From positions 1 to 64,000 of the forward strand of contig JAJFMT010000002.1 of the NCBI GenBank assembly GCA_020696855.1: DNA of 64,000 nt. Direction: 5' to 3'. The position numbers were made by a program, and so were the translations under genes. The notes beneath the pieces are model-generated. The model searched no databases, was not told the DNA's origin, and worked only from the letters and a program-made list of their open reading frames with translations. The stretch comes from Pseudobdellovibrio sp. GTDB taxonomy: Bacteria; Bdellovibrionota; Bdellovibrionia; Bdellovibrionales; Bdellovibrionaceae. Each line of letters starts with the position of its first letter. Position 1 is the stretch's first letter. Below are positions 42,462 through 51,572 of this stretch, one piece after another.

Positions 42462-43351
42462 GAAAGTACATCCTTTATACCGGCCCAATTTAACTTCTGC
42501 AGCTCTTCGCTCATTCCAATACCCGAATCGCGAAGTGCCAATTCAGAAAAACCGAGCCATGGTCCGTCCGTCACAAAGTATTTATGAAACGGTGTGGTCT
42601 CAAAAATATTTAATGTCAAAAAACCGGAAGCGTTCGTTGCGAACTTTTGCGCCACTCGCAAACCGTGAGCCACTCCGACCGGATGATCCATTGAGGAGGT
42701 AAAAGTAAATAAACCCGACCCGCCCGGAACGTCTTCACGTGCCGGCTTTACAATACGGAACTTCGCCATGGACGGATCGCCCGTTTTTTGCCAGTCACTG
42801 GCCAGCGGAATTTTTTTATTCCACTCTACCCACTTGGCCGATACCGGCGCAGGATCTTCGATGTATTCAATTCTGGAAATCACTCCTGCAGAAAGCAGAG
42901 ATATAAAAATATCAAATTCCGCCGGAGATAATTTAGAGTTAAAATCAATTCTAATCTTTAAATTGCCCTGAACCCGGTTAAGAGCCTCAGCCAAAAGGGC
43001 CACGCGTCCATCGCCTTTTATCTTCACTGTCTGGTTTTCAAATCTTTTTTCGTTCAAATCAACTGACTGAAAATCTGTTACTAAAAAATTGTTCAAAACT
43101 TTTTTATCACTCAAAAGACTTACAGCGGACTTTCGGGCGTTAAAATCTTCAGTCGCAAGATTCAGTGCGCGCAAGTAAAGTGGCCCTTGCTGCCGGACTT
43201 CCTCTTCCCACGGGCAGTCGCCAAGCAAACGGTGCGGGCACAAATCTGCAACGCCCCAGTTACCGTTTTCAAAAACTTTGATCAGAGTTCCTCTCTGAAC
43301 GCCGTCTGAACCGTTCTTTTTAAGTTCATAGGGTGAGAGAAACACTTCCAT
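42458..43351 (-). CDS. menC: o-succinylbenzoate synthase (MenC), divergent
   Basis: A 297-residue enolase-superfamily protein. It shows KIKGDG (catalytic Lys), RIDFNSKLS, EYIEDPAP and PLASDW with the three metal ligands, and RIVKPAR with the second Lys. It dehydrates SHCHC to o-succinylbenzoate. It is shorter and more divergent than usual MenC, and the call gains support from menA and menE on either side. It starts inside the menA stop (TAATG). Confidence 0.75.
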   Translation of the reverse strand: MEVFLSPYELKKNGSDGVQRGTLIKVFENGNWGVADLCPHRLLGDCPWEEEVRQQGPLYLRALNLATEDFNARKSAVSLLSDKKVLNNFLVTDFQSVDLNEKRFENQTVKIKGDGRVALLAEALNRVQGNLKIRIDFNSKLSPAEFDIFISLLSAGVISRIEYIEDPAPVSAKWVEWNKKIPLASDWQKTGDPSMAKFRIVKPAREDVPGGSGLFTFTSSMDHPVGVAHGLRVAQKFATNASGFLTLNIFETTPFHKYFVTDGPWLGFSELALRDSGIGMSEELQKLNWAGIKDVLS

Positions 43352-44229
43352 TAGACTTGAAACCCGATGGCCAGCAGAAGGCTGTAAACCAAACTGTAAC
43401 CCGAAGCCTGCGCCAGATATTTGTTGTATTCAGCTCCGGGTGAAGTGCGAAATATTTTTTTAGCAATACTCAAACCAAGCGGAAAAGCCATGATAGTCGC
43501 AAAATAAACCCAGTACCTTTGCGAAGCCACCCAGTAGTAACCCGCTACGTAAGGTGCAAAAATTAAAAACGCAATCCAGAATCTTCCGCCGGTTAAACCT
43601 AAGCGCACCGCTAAGGTTTTTTTGTTCACCAGCTTATCGGTTTCCATGTCGCGCAAATTATTAATTGCAATCAAAACCGTGCTGAGAAGGCCAATCTGCA
43701 AACCCAGAACAAATGCGGGCCAGGTATATTCTCCTGTCAAAAGAAAAAACAAACCGCCCACCGCAATCAACCCGAAAAATAAAATCACAAACAAATCACC
43801 CAGCCCGTGATAGGCCAGCGGCACAGGGCCCGAAGTATAAGCATATCCCATGGCGATCGAAACTAATCCGATAATGAGAATAGGCAACCCGCCTTTTAAA
43901 ACCAGAGGAACCCCGAAACACGCCGCCAGAAAGAAGAACAGGCCTGCGCCCATCATGACTTGCCTAAAAGTAAAAATCCCCTGTTGAGTTACACGCTTAG
44001 GTCCCAATCGTGCTTCCGTATCGGCGCCTTTTTTGAAGTCCATCGCATCGTTTACAAGGTTTGTTCCGATCTGAATACAGAAGCTCGAAAGCAACGCTAA
44101 AACCACAATCGACCAATTCATCTCATAACCTAAACCCCGCACCAGGCCTGCTGTTGAGACAATAGGCACCAACGAAGCGGTCAAAGTTTTGGGGCGGGCT
44201 GCTAAAATCCAGGCATGTAAATTTGTCAT
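43351..44229 (-). CDS. menA: 1,4-dihydroxy-2-naphthoate polyprenyltransferase (MenA)
   Basis: A UbiA-family membrane protein with about eight helices. Conserved motifs are ILAARPKTLTASLVPI, NLVNDAMDFKKGADTEARLGPKR (first Asp-rich motif), NNLRDMETDKLVNKKTLAV (second Asp-rich motif) and YTSGP. It attaches the polyprenyl tail to make demethylmenaquinone. The start at 44229 (MTNLHAW) matches the family; the extension to 44265 has no support. First gene of the operon menA-menC-menE-ferredoxin-like. Divergent from rmuC. Confidence 0.93.
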   Translation of the reverse strand: MTNLHAWILAARPKTLTASLVPIVSTAGLVRGLGYEMNWSIVVLALLSSFCIQIGTNLVNDAMDFKKGADTEARLGPKRVTQQGIFTFRQVMMGAGLFFFLAACFGVPLVLKGGLPILIIGLVSIAMGYAYTSGPVPLAYHGLGDLFVILFFGLIAVGGLFFLLTGEYTWPAFVLGLQIGLLSTVLIAINNLRDMETDKLVNKKTLAVRLGLTGGRFWIAFLIFAPYVAGYYWVASQRYWVYFATIMAFPLGLSIAKKIFRTSPGAEYNKYLAQASGYSLVYSLLLAIGFQV

Positions 44230-44292
44230 CACGACAAAGTAACAAACTTTTGCTAGGCTGAACAAGTCGAAATTAAGTCAGAGGGCAGTGTT

Positions 44293-45492
44293 ATGGAACA
44301 AATCAGCATCGGTATTGGCAGTTTTTTACTTGGCGCTTTTGGTGCGGGTCTTTATTTATACCGCAGACTCTCAATTGCAGTTGTTGATAGCGAAACCTGG
44401 AAGACGAAGTACGAATTAACTCAAACTTCAATTGAGCAAAGCAAGAAAGAAACTTCCGCCCTTCAAAATACGCTGAGCTTGCAATTCAAAGATCTGGCCC
44501 AGAAGATCTTCGACGAAAAAATTTCGAAGCTGGATCAGTCATCAACAAAAAATACCGATCAAAATCTGAAGCAGATCGAAAGTCTTCTGAATCCGCTGAA
44601 AGAAAAACTCAAAGACTTTGAAAAGAAAGTTGAAGAAAGTTATTCAGCAGAACGCATGGAGCGCCATAACTTAAAGTCCGAGATCACGAAGCTCGTCGAC
44701 CTGAATTTAACTATGAGCCGCGAAGCGCAGAATTTAACTCAGGCCCTTAAAGGCGATAATAAAATGCAGGGCAATTGGGGCGAACTCATTCTAGAAAATA
44801 TTCTCGAGCGTTCCGGCCTTCGCAAAGGCGAAGAGTATTTTACTCAGGAAACCGTAAAAGACGGTGAAGGAATTTACCGCCGCCCTGACGTCATTGTGAA
44901 ATTACCCGATGGCAAACATCTGATTGTGGACTCGAAAGTGACTCTTCTGGCTTACGAAGCTTCGATGTCAGCTGATAACGAAGCTGACCGTCTGCGCTTT
45001 GCCCAGGCGCATGTTGAATCTCTCAAAGAACATGTGAACGGTCTTGCCGGCAGAAAATATCATCTTTCAGAAAACATCATCTCTCCTGATTTTGTTATGC
45101 TGTTTATGCCGCTTGAACCGGCCTTTGCAATGGCCTTCAAATTAAAACCTGAACTTTTTGAATCTGCCTGGGACAAAAACGTCGCGATCGTCAGCCCCAC
45201 AACCTTACTTGCCACCCTGCGAACGGTTGCTTCTCTTTGGAAGCAGGAACGGCAGCAACAAAACGCGCTTGAAATCGCTAAAAAAGGCGGAGACATGTAC
45301 GACAAGTTTGCGGGAATGGTGGCCGAGCTGGATAAGTTAGGGAACCAGCTTGCAACTGCTCAAAAGACTCACAACGAAGTGATGATCAAGCTTTCTACCG
45401 GCCGGGGTAACCTGATCAGCCAGGCTCAAAAGATGAAAGAATTGGGCGCCAAAGCGGATAAATCGCTCCCCCAAGCACTAATCGAAGAATAG
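44293..45492 (+). CDS. rmuC: RmuC-family DNA recombination protein
   Basis: A 399-residue protein with an N-terminal membrane helix (about 5-25), a long coiled coil (about 50-145) and the RmuC nuclease-like domain (about 150-360). That domain has the conserved string QGNWGELILENILERSGLRKGEEY, followed by VDSKVTLLAYE and FMPLEPAFAMA. RmuC family proteins limit chromosomal inversions and have a restriction-endonuclease-like core. AGAGGG precedes the ATG. It is a single-gene unit divergent from menA. Confidence 0.93.
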   Translation: MEQISIGIGSFLLGAFGAGLYLYRRLSIAVVDSETWKTKYELTQTSIEQSKKETSALQNTLSLQFKDLAQKIFDEKISKLDQSSTKNTDQNLKQIESLLNPLKEKLKDFEKKVEESYSAERMERHNLKSEITKLVDLNLTMSREAQNLTQALKGDNKMQGNWGELILENILERSGLRKGEEYFTQETVKDGEGIYRRPDVIVKLPDGKHLIVDSKVTLLAYEASMSADNEADRLRFAQAHVESLKEHVNGLAGRKYHLSENIISPDFVMLFMPLEPAFAMAFKLKPELFESAWDKNVAIVSPTTLLATLRTVASLWKQERQQQNALEIAKKGGDMYDKFAGMVAELDKLGNQLATAQKTHNEVMIKLSTGRGNLISQAQKMKELGAKADKSLPQALIEE

Positions 45493-45552
45493 GGACCAAA
45501 ATTTTCCGCCTGTTTGTAACTTTTATCAATCGGCGCGGTTTTATCAATCCCC

Positions 45553-45581
45553 TTGTGTTTTCACCCTAGAGTTACTATAAA
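45553..45581 (+). promoter_or_regulatory. Putative sigma-70 promoter of the small secreted protein gene, with an upstream direct repeat
   Basis: TTGTGT and TATAAA are separated by 17 nt, 26 nt before the start at 45608. Just upstream, TTTTATCAATC occurs twice (45521-45531 and 45539-45549) at an 18-bp period, a possible operator. Confidence 0.45.
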
Positions 45582-45607
45582 AATCCTAAATTACCGGGTG
45601 GGGTCCT

Positions 45608-46018
45608 ATGAAAAATTTGGGTTTATTCATGCTCTTAGCATTGGCCGGCTTAACAGCTTCGGCTGCCAGCAATCCACAGATGCGCGCTTGCCGCGTGGTT
45701 AATGGACAGTTTTTCGTTATCGATACGGGTTTAGATCAGTTAGGTCTTTGCCGCATCGGCTACTCAGTGATCGGTGCGATCGATCTTCTGAATAAAGATG
45801 CTTCGATCGAAGATATGCCGTTTTCAGTTTACGAATACAGCCGTGGCACAACAACTTGTGAAGCGGATCATATTGCGACCTTCCCTAGCCCTGGCGGTTC
45901 GGCATTAAAAGTATGTTACTACGATGACGGGTCTTTAATTGATTTACAGACTTTGAACCGCGGTAAAAACCATCCACACAACTGGTACCTGAACAAAGCT
46001 TTAGGCTTAACCCAGTAA
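45608..46018 (+). CDS. Small secreted protein, DUF333-like N-terminal part
   Basis: A 136-residue exported protein: signal peptide to about residue 20 (ASA|SN), then ACRVVNGQFFVIDTGLDQLGLCRIG, which resembles the Cys-containing DUF333 repeat (C...GG....G..CxxP-like). The rest (VYEYSRGTTTCEADHI, VCYYDDGS) has two more Cys, so two disulfides are likely. Function unknown. A GGGTGGGG box precedes the ATG. Confidence 0.6.
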   Translation: MKNLGLFMLLALAGLTASAASNPQMRACRVVNGQFFVIDTGLDQLGLCRIGYSVIGAIDLLNKDASIEDMPFSVYEYSRGTTTCEADHIATFPSPGGSALKVCYYDDGSLIDLQTLNRGKNHPHNWYLNKALGLTQ

Positions 46019-46041
46019 GAAATATTTTAAATTTGAAATTC

Positions 46042-46064
46042 GCGTTTAGCTTGCTGCTAAACGC
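46042..46064 (-). terminator. Hairpin between convergent genes, likely terminator of the ABC exporter
   Basis: GCGTTTAGC (46042-46050) pairs perfectly with GCTAAACGC (46056-46064). The minus-strand RNA continues into AT-rich GAATTTCAAATTT rather than a pure T run, so strength is uncertain. Confidence 0.5.
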
Positions 46065-46076
46065 TTCGTAAGGCCG

Positions 46077-49000
46077 TTAGACAAGACTTTGCTCAGCAGA
46101 GACAACTTCACCGTTACTGAGTTCAATCACCTTATCATAGCCTTCTAATGTCGATAGACGATGTGCAATTGTAATCAAGGTCATTCCATCAAGTGAATCG
46201 CGAATAACTCTTTGAACAACGGCATCCGTCTCGACGTCAACACTGGCTGTCGCCTCATCCAGAAAAATAATTTTCACCTTCATCAGCAATGCGCGCGCAA
46301 GACATATCAGTTGGCGCTGCCCCTGCGAAAGATTCGCTCCGTTTTCCGCCACTTTAAAATCAAGCTGATTCGGCAAGTGACGCACGAACTGATCAAGCGA
46401 AACTTTCTTTAAAACTTTCCACACGTCTTCGTCGCTGACCTGATTGTAACGGTCAATATTACTTCTGAGAGTCCCCATAAAAAGCGCCGGATCCTGCGGA
46501 ATAACAGCCAGGCTCTTACGAACACGCTTCAATGGAATCTGATGGATCGGCTGCCCATCAAGTAAAATCTGGCCCGATTCGATATCCACAAAGCGGTACA
46601 CACTTTGAAAGATCGTCGACTTTCCTGAACCTGTTCGGCCGATTAGACCAACACGTGTGCCCGATTTGATTTTGAAACTGACGTTCTTTAATACAAATGG
46701 AAGATGATCGGCATACTTCAGATAAACATTTTTGAATTCCAGCTCTCCGCTGCGTGGCCAGCTGTCTCCGACTTCAAGTGCATCATGACCGTGAAAGTTT
46801 TTTTCCGCCGGTAAATCGCAGTAAAACTGTAAGCGTTCAACAGATGTCATTCGCGATTCAAGATCAGAGAAGATGCGAACGCCCCAGTTTAAATGCCGCC
46901 AGAAATCCAAAGCGTACAGCGTGACGAGGCCCGCTGTACCGGCCCCAATAAGGCCTTTGTAGCTGGAAAAAACGATCAGCAACCCGGTCGAAGTCGAAAT
47001 AGCCGCACCGATCAGTGGCAATCTTGTCGAAAACCACCGGTTTACCATATAGTGCGTCCGCGACATTTCAGCAGAGTAAGTCAGCTTGTTAAAAAACTGC
47101 TCCATGGCCCAAGAAGACTGCCCGAATGCGCGAATAACTGAAAGGCCTTGCAGAGTTTCTTTAAAGTGGGCGTACCTTGGAGAACGGGCCAGCGAGTCCA
47201 ATCTTTTTATTTCGCGTGCAACTCTTCGGTAGCTGTTCTGCAAATTGTAATAAATAAAAAAGATCGGAATCATAAAAAAGATAATCACCGGCAGCACCGT
47301 AATGATCAGCAGGAATGACACGGTTACGTGAAACAAGGCATGAATGGTATGATCAAAGCTCCATTGAAGATGTATATCCACAGATTCTACATCGCGCGAA
47401 AAACGCTGAAGGATACGGCCCACAGGCGTACTGTCAAAAAACCGTATTGGTGCTGCAAGGATGGAGGTTAACATCTGATCGTGAAATGACTTTCCGGCTT
47501 CAATACCACGCATCGCCCAAAAGCTGTTACTGGTATAAGTAACCAGCATTGTTATCAGCCCCAGCAATCCGTAAATCAATATCACCTGAAGCGGAGTTAA
47601 ATCAGTCACCTTATCAGACTGCGACAACCAAATTTTTTGCAGTAACGGAGCACTAACAACAGCAACGGCCGCAATAAATAAAAGAACAATAATACGTTTT
47701 TGCTTTGGCGGCTTTCCACCAAGTGCTTTTATGTATTTTATAAACACCGATTTTTCAACTGCGCCTATGGCGCGGTCTTCATCAACCATCAATTTGCCGC
47801 TTTCAACACTGCCGGATGATTGAGTCATTTCCGCGGCATGTTTTTTAATGCCCGATTTTTTTTCGAGCTCGGCATTTTCTTCGTAAGTGTTCACAAACCG
47901 TTTAAAGGCAGCGCAGCTGATCATCAGCTCGTCAAAAGTTCCAAGAAAGTGATGGCCGTCATCTAAAAAAAGAATTTGGTCATATTTTGCAACGGCGCTT
48001 AACCTGTGAGTCACGACGATGCGGGTTTTATCTTTCCAGGCACCGAATAAAAGCTGCTCATTGATGTAAGATTCTGTATTCGGATCCAAAGCAGAAAGTG
48101 GATCATCTAATAGCACTAAATCAGTGTCAGCCAAAATGGCGCGCGCGATGCTCACACGCTGCTTTTGACCACCGGATAAATTCACACCCTTTTCACCGAT
48201 CTCTGTTTCAAGACCGGTCGGCAGAGCCATGAGGTCAAATTCCAGAGCAGATAGCTTCAAAGCTCTTTGAATATCGGCCTCGGTTACGCCGCTTTTGCCG
48301 AAAATAATATTATCTTTGAGAGTGGCATTTACGATATAGGCATCTTGCGGAACATAGGCTCTGGATGGCTGCGCTTTATTGAAAAGCACTTCACCGGCCT
48401 TGGGCAGATACTCATCCAGCAGCAAACCAAGCAGCGTTGATTTACCGGAACCGACTCCGCCCACAACGGCAAGAGACTGGCCGGGTTCCAGCCGAAGATT
48501 TAATTTGGAGAGAATCTTTTTGTTTTCATCAAAGTAGAACTCAACATCTTTAAATTCAACTGCCGCCTGGCTTAACCGGTTGTGATGGATTTCAGGTAAC
48601 GTGTCAGATTTTAAAAACTTAGTTATGCGGTCAGCACTGACCAAAATATTAATAAAGCGGCTGATAAAGCGCGACAAACTTCCGAACTGATCTTCCATAA
48701 TTCCGAAGATCGATATGCAGGTGAAGATCAGCGCCATGTCAACTTTTTGCCCGCGTAACGTATGCGTTAGTAAAGCTGAAAATAAAACGACGGAATTCAC
48801 AGAGGTGTAAATTAATCCCCATGCAATTTCAGCCCGTGCCAGTTTCGTGCGGGCACCGACTTCTTTTCCTCTTACTTCTGATACCTCGTGATGAATACTC
48901 TTTTCCCACACAAAGTACTTTACGACACGCATGGCATTCAAAAGCTGTGTCATCAGGGTCAGTCGTTTGTCACGAAAGCCCATCATCTCATCTTCAAGTT

Positions 49001-49700
49001 GCATGAAACTTTTAGAAAGCTTAGCCGTTACCGGAATTAAAAAACCCATCACAATCACGGCTACAACAGCTGACCACCCCAAAAAGTGGAACAAGGCTGC
49101 GGTACATCCGACGCTCATAATGACGGAGTTCACAAGATCGATTGTCGTAATGCTACCGTCCGCAATAGCATCAGAATCAGAACTCATATAATTTACAATA
49201 TCTCCGACCTGATACTTGTTTTTTCCGGCGGCGGATAGTTTTAAAGAATGCTGAAAGATTTTTTTGTTAACAAGATTAGTGGCGATCTGGTTGAACACCA
49301 AAGTCTGATAAAAATAATGCTGAATTGAAATTCCGTTACCCAGCCCGCAAACACCGAAGCCAAGCGCAATCAGACACAGCTCCAGCAAATCCTGCTGGGT
49401 AAACACTCCTGCCTGCAGGCGTGATACAAAGGCATGAACAACAAATGGTGTCGCAAAAGAAAATAAGCTTCCGACCATCTGAAAGCTAAATGCGCGCACC
49501 ATATTTTTTTTAGAAGATTTCAGCAGAGTTGTAAGGAAGGTTTTTTTATCTGACCAATCGATGATGCTTTCATTCCAGGGCAAGTGGCGCGGATTCAATC
49601 CTTCCGCTAATTCTAGACGGTCCTCTGCCTGAATAACTCTAGTTTTACCAATGGAAATCAATTTTTCGGCGTGCGAAAACAGGATGGATCTAAGAAGCAT
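46077..49700 (-). CDS. Full-length ABCC-type (MRP-like) ABC exporter
   Basis: A 1207-residue single polypeptide with two complete halves: TMD1 (about 80-340), NBD1 with Walker A GVGSGKST (about 415-422) and signature LSGGQKQR (about 510), TMD2 (about 665-960), and NBD2 with GRTGSGKST (about 1025) and signature LSQGQRQL (about 1125). Conserved NBD1-TMD2 linking sequence and DDPLSALDPNT / DEATASVDVETD D-loops place it with the MRP/ABCC group, which in eukaryotes exports drugs and conjugates. Bacterial exporters are usually half-size dimers, so the fused form is unusual. It follows fliW by 18 nt in the same direction and may be read from the csrA/fliW promoters. Confidence 0.9.
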   Translation of the reverse strand: MLLRSILFSHAEKLISIGKTRVIQAEDRLELAEGLNPRHLPWNESIIDWSDKKTFLTTLLKSSKKNMVRAFSFQMVGSLFSFATPFVVHAFVSRLQAGVFTQQDLLELCLIALGFGVCGLGNGISIQHYFYQTLVFNQIATNLVNKKIFQHSLKLSAAGKNKYQVGDIVNYMSSDSDAIADGSITTIDLVNSVIMSVGCTAALFHFLGWSAVVAVIVMGFLIPVTAKLSKSFMQLEDEMMGFRDKRLTLMTQLLNAMRVVKYFVWEKSIHHEVSEVRGKEVGARTKLARAEIAWGLIYTSVNSVVLFSALLTHTLRGQKVDMALIFTCISIFGIMEDQFGSLSRFISRFINILVSADRITKFLKSDTLPEIHHNRLSQAAVEFKDVEFYFDENKKILSKLNLRLEPGQSLAVVGGVGSGKSTLLGLLLDEYLPKAGEVLFNKAQPSRAYVPQDAYIVNATLKDNIIFGKSGVTEADIQRALKLSALEFDLMALPTGLETEIGEKGVNLSGGQKQRVSIARAILADTDLVLLDDPLSALDPNTESYINEQLLFGAWKDKTRIVVTHRLSAVAKYDQILFLDDGHHFLGTFDELMISCAAFKRFVNTYEENAELEKKSGIKKHAAEMTQSSGSVESGKLMVDEDRAIGAVEKSVFIKYIKALGGKPPKQKRIIVLLFIAAVAVVSAPLLQKIWLSQSDKVTDLTPLQVILIYGLLGLITMLVTYTSNSFWAMRGIEAGKSFHDQMLTSILAAPIRFFDSTPVGRILQRFSRDVESVDIHLQWSFDHTIHALFHVTVSFLLIITVLPVIIFFMIPIFFIYYNLQNSYRRVAREIKRLDSLARSPRYAHFKETLQGLSVIRAFGQSSWAMEQFFNKLTYSAEMSRTHYMVNRWFSTRLPLIGAAISTSTGLLIVFSSYKGLIGAGTAGLVTLYALDFWRHLNWGVRIFSDLESRMTSVERLQFYCDLPAEKNFHGHDALEVGDSWPRSGELEFKNVYLKYADHLPFVLKNVSFKIKSGTRVGLIGRTGSGKSTIFQSVYRFVDIESGQILLDGQPIHQIPLKRVRKSLAVIPQDPALFMGTLRSNIDRYNQVSDEDVWKVLKKVSLDQFVRHLPNQLDFKVAENGANLSQGQRQLICLARALLMKVKIIFLDEATASVDVETDAVVQRVIRDSLDGMTLITIAHRLSTLEGYDKVIELSNGEVVSAEQSLV

Positions 49701-49718
49701 CGAAGCAGAATCAGCTAA

Positions 49719-50258
49719 TTACAGTTCTTGGTCAACCGGAGCTTTAGGTGTCTCAGAAACTTTAACCGTCATGTCAAATTGACGCCCTTGGTTTTTGATC
49801 GGTGTCTGAGGATTTTGAACAACACGGCTTTGCAGCTTCGTGAAGATTTTTTCTTTAATAGCTAAGTTGTTATCTTGAAGAACACACTGGCGAGCAATGC
49901 GGTCTTTCATATTGATAACGATTGGAGCTTTAATGTTCGCAGTCATCTCAGTTGCATCATCGGGAATCGTGATGATCGTTAAATATCCAGGAGTTTGATC
50001 AGCCTGAAGTTTTAATGACTCGAAATCATTTCTATTTAAATTTACAGAATACTTGTGGCCGAAAAGCTCAGGTTCTAAAACCGGAAAAGCAATCGCAGCT
50101 TCATCACAACTTTGTAACCAGGCAAAAATATCATCGTTTGGATCATCAAGAAGTACGAATTTTTTTAGAGTTTGAAAACCAAGAAGGCCTTCAGGGAACG
50201 TCAAAACGTCCTCAGACTTCAGCTCAACTAAGCCAAATCGAGATGTTTTTATAACCAC
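49719..50258 (-). CDS. fliW: Flagellar assembly factor FliW
   Basis: A 179-residue FliW: TSRFGLVELKSEDVLTFPEGLLGF followed by KFVLLDD, FAWLQSCDEAAIAFPVL, and TANIKAPIVINMKDRIARQCVL. FliW binds flagellin and CsrA, releasing translation of flagellin when filament subunits run low. Start is GTG (50256-50258) with GGGGGG upstream. The C-terminal 40 residues are an extra basic/polar tail. It lies downstream of csrA, the usual FliW-CsrA pair. Confidence 0.94.
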   Translation of the reverse strand: MVIKTSRFGLVELKSEDVLTFPEGLLGFQTLKKFVLLDDPNDDIFAWLQSCDEAAIAFPVLEPELFGHKYSVNLNRNDFESLKLQADQTPGYLTIITIPDDATEMTANIKAPIVINMKDRIARQCVLQDNNLAIKEKIFTKLQSRVVQNPQTPIKNQGRQFDMTVKVSETPKAPVDQEL

Positions 50259-50298
50259 GCAAACCCCCCTGCTAACTAATCAGACAAATGTCATGACT

Positions 50299-50325
50299 TA
50301 GTCGGTTAAATAAATACTGGACTTA
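50299..50325 (-). promoter_or_regulatory. FliA-like promoter of fliW
   Basis: TAAG-N15-ACCGACTA on the minus strand resembles the FliA consensus TAAA-N15-GCCGATAA. It lies about 40 nt upstream of the GTG. Confidence 0.45.
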
Positions 50326-50424
50326 AATCGAGGCCTTATCAATTTCTTTTTGGGTAACGCTATATGTTATTTTACGGGGATTTAAGGTTCTGTTCCGAAT
50401 GTCAAAGGGTCCAAAAACGACCAA

Positions 50425-50655
50425 TTACTCCGGTTTTAACAGTTTCGAAATACTCTTCGCTTTATCAGGAGTTACATTTGCCGATTGTTGATTTTGATCC
50501 TGAATCGCCATGTAGACTTCTTCACGGTGGATTTTTGTATCTTTAGGAGCTTCGATTCCTAGTCTTACTTGCTTGCCCTTGATTTGGACAACGCGGATCT
50601 TGATGTGGTCATCAATTGCGATGCTTTCACCTAACTTCCTTGTAAGAACGAGCAT
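50425..50655 (-). CDS. csrA: Carbon storage regulator CsrA
   Basis: A 76-residue RNA-binding protein with the full CsrA signature (MLVLTRKLGESIAIDDHIKI, QVRLGIEAPKDTKIHREEVY). It binds GGA motifs in mRNA leaders and in this pairing regulates flagellin translation under control of FliW. The C-terminal extension after HREEVY is 26 residues longer than the core. AAGGAG precedes the ATG by about eight bases. Confidence 0.97.
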   Translation of the reverse strand: MLVLTRKLGESIAIDDHIKIRVVQIKGKQVRLGIEAPKDTKIHREEVYMAIQDQNQQSANVTPDKAKSISKLLKPE

Positions 50656-50682
50656 GACTTAACTCCTTGTCACTCTACTAAC

Positions 50683-50709
50683 TTATCGGTCTTTTAATGC
50701 GGAAGTTGA
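50683..50709 (-). promoter_or_regulatory. FliA-type promoter of csrA
   Basis: TCAA-N15-ACCGATAA on the minus strand differs from TAAA-N15-GCCGATAA by two bases. It lies 28 nt upstream of the csrA ATG, giving a short leader. Confidence 0.6.
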
Positions 50710-50879
50710 ATATTTCTTATAGGGTCGAAAGTCAAGAACACCTCAATAAATGTTTCAAAGACAGCTAATAATTTCAAAAATTTACCACGAAATCTGTCAT
50801 GATCTTAAAAATGTCAAAAAGCGGATAAAAGCTAAGTCCAACTCTTGTGCAAATAACCCATCAATGATGAACTTGAGCC

Positions 50880-51572
50880 ATGAATGCCGACCAACTGACA
50901 AATTGCCCGTGGGCTCCCTGGGGCCAACTCCCTGTCCACTACTGTGAAACCAACCTTTGCGCCTGGGTAGTTCAACCTGCCAATACGTGGTCAAACATCG
51001 GTTACCTGATCGCAGCTTACTACATTTACCGCCAAAGCGACTGGAAGCCGGTTCGCAAACAATTTGCGTTTGCATCCGTTGCGCTCTTCATCGGAAGTAC
51101 ATTTTATCATCTGAGCGGAACATTTATCGGTCGCGATGTTGATGTGGGCGCGATGCTTTTACTTTCTTCTTTGATTCTTATTCAAACGTTTTCACGCACA
51201 ATCGGAAAGCGCTTTGCGTTTTCACCCATTCAGATTTTTTGGATGACGATCGGCATGTTCGGCTTGTCTTTACCTTCCTTACGCGGCTACGGAATGGGCG
51301 GCGGCGCCATGTTTGTCTTTCAGATTTTTATCTCGGCTGCGCTGGAACTTCTTTATTCCCGTCAGAATCCGGCTTCACCCGCCATCAAAAAGAGCCTCAT
51401 CGTTTCACTTGTCGTGTTTGTTGTTGCGCTGGTTTTGAATTTACTGGATATGAAGCGTATTTACTGCCTGCCTGAGAACAACATCGTCACTCTTCATGCC
51501 ATCTGGCATCTCATGTGCGCGTATTCGATCTTTCTGGGAGTTAAATATTACTGCCATCAGGAGAAGAGCTAG
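50880..51572 (+). CDS. Alkaline-ceramidase-like membrane protein (CREST superfamily), copy 1
   Basis: A 230-residue protein with about seven membrane helices and the motifs of alkaline ceramidases: CETN (E23, N25) with NTWSNIGYL, S-x3-H (S73, H77), an Asp (D86/D88), and HAIWH (H206, H210), which together form the zinc site. Ceramidases cleave the amide bond of ceramide. The N-terminus has a Cys/Trp/Pro-rich stretch (CPWAPWGQLPVHYCETNLC) with three Cys. It is followed directly by a second copy sharing the same motifs. A TAAGTCCA element lies about 45 nt upstream. Substrate in this organism is inferred only. Confidence 0.78.
   Translation: MNADQLTNCPWAPWGQLPVHYCETNLCAWVVQPANTWSNIGYLIAAYYIYRQSDWKPVRKQFAFASVALFIGSTFYHLSGTFIGRDVDVGAMLLLSSLILIQTFSRTIGKRFAFSPIQIFWMTIGMFGLSLPSLRGYGMGGGAMFVFQIFISAALELLYSRQNPASPAIKKSLIVSLVVFVVALVLNLLDMKRIYCLPENNIVTLHAIWHLMCAYSIFLGVKYYCHQEKS

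Noticed and set aside
41322-42488. menE start at 42488
   Set aside because: Would overlap menC by 31 nt; the GTG at 42461 has a ribosome site and the GTGA junction seen throughout the operon.
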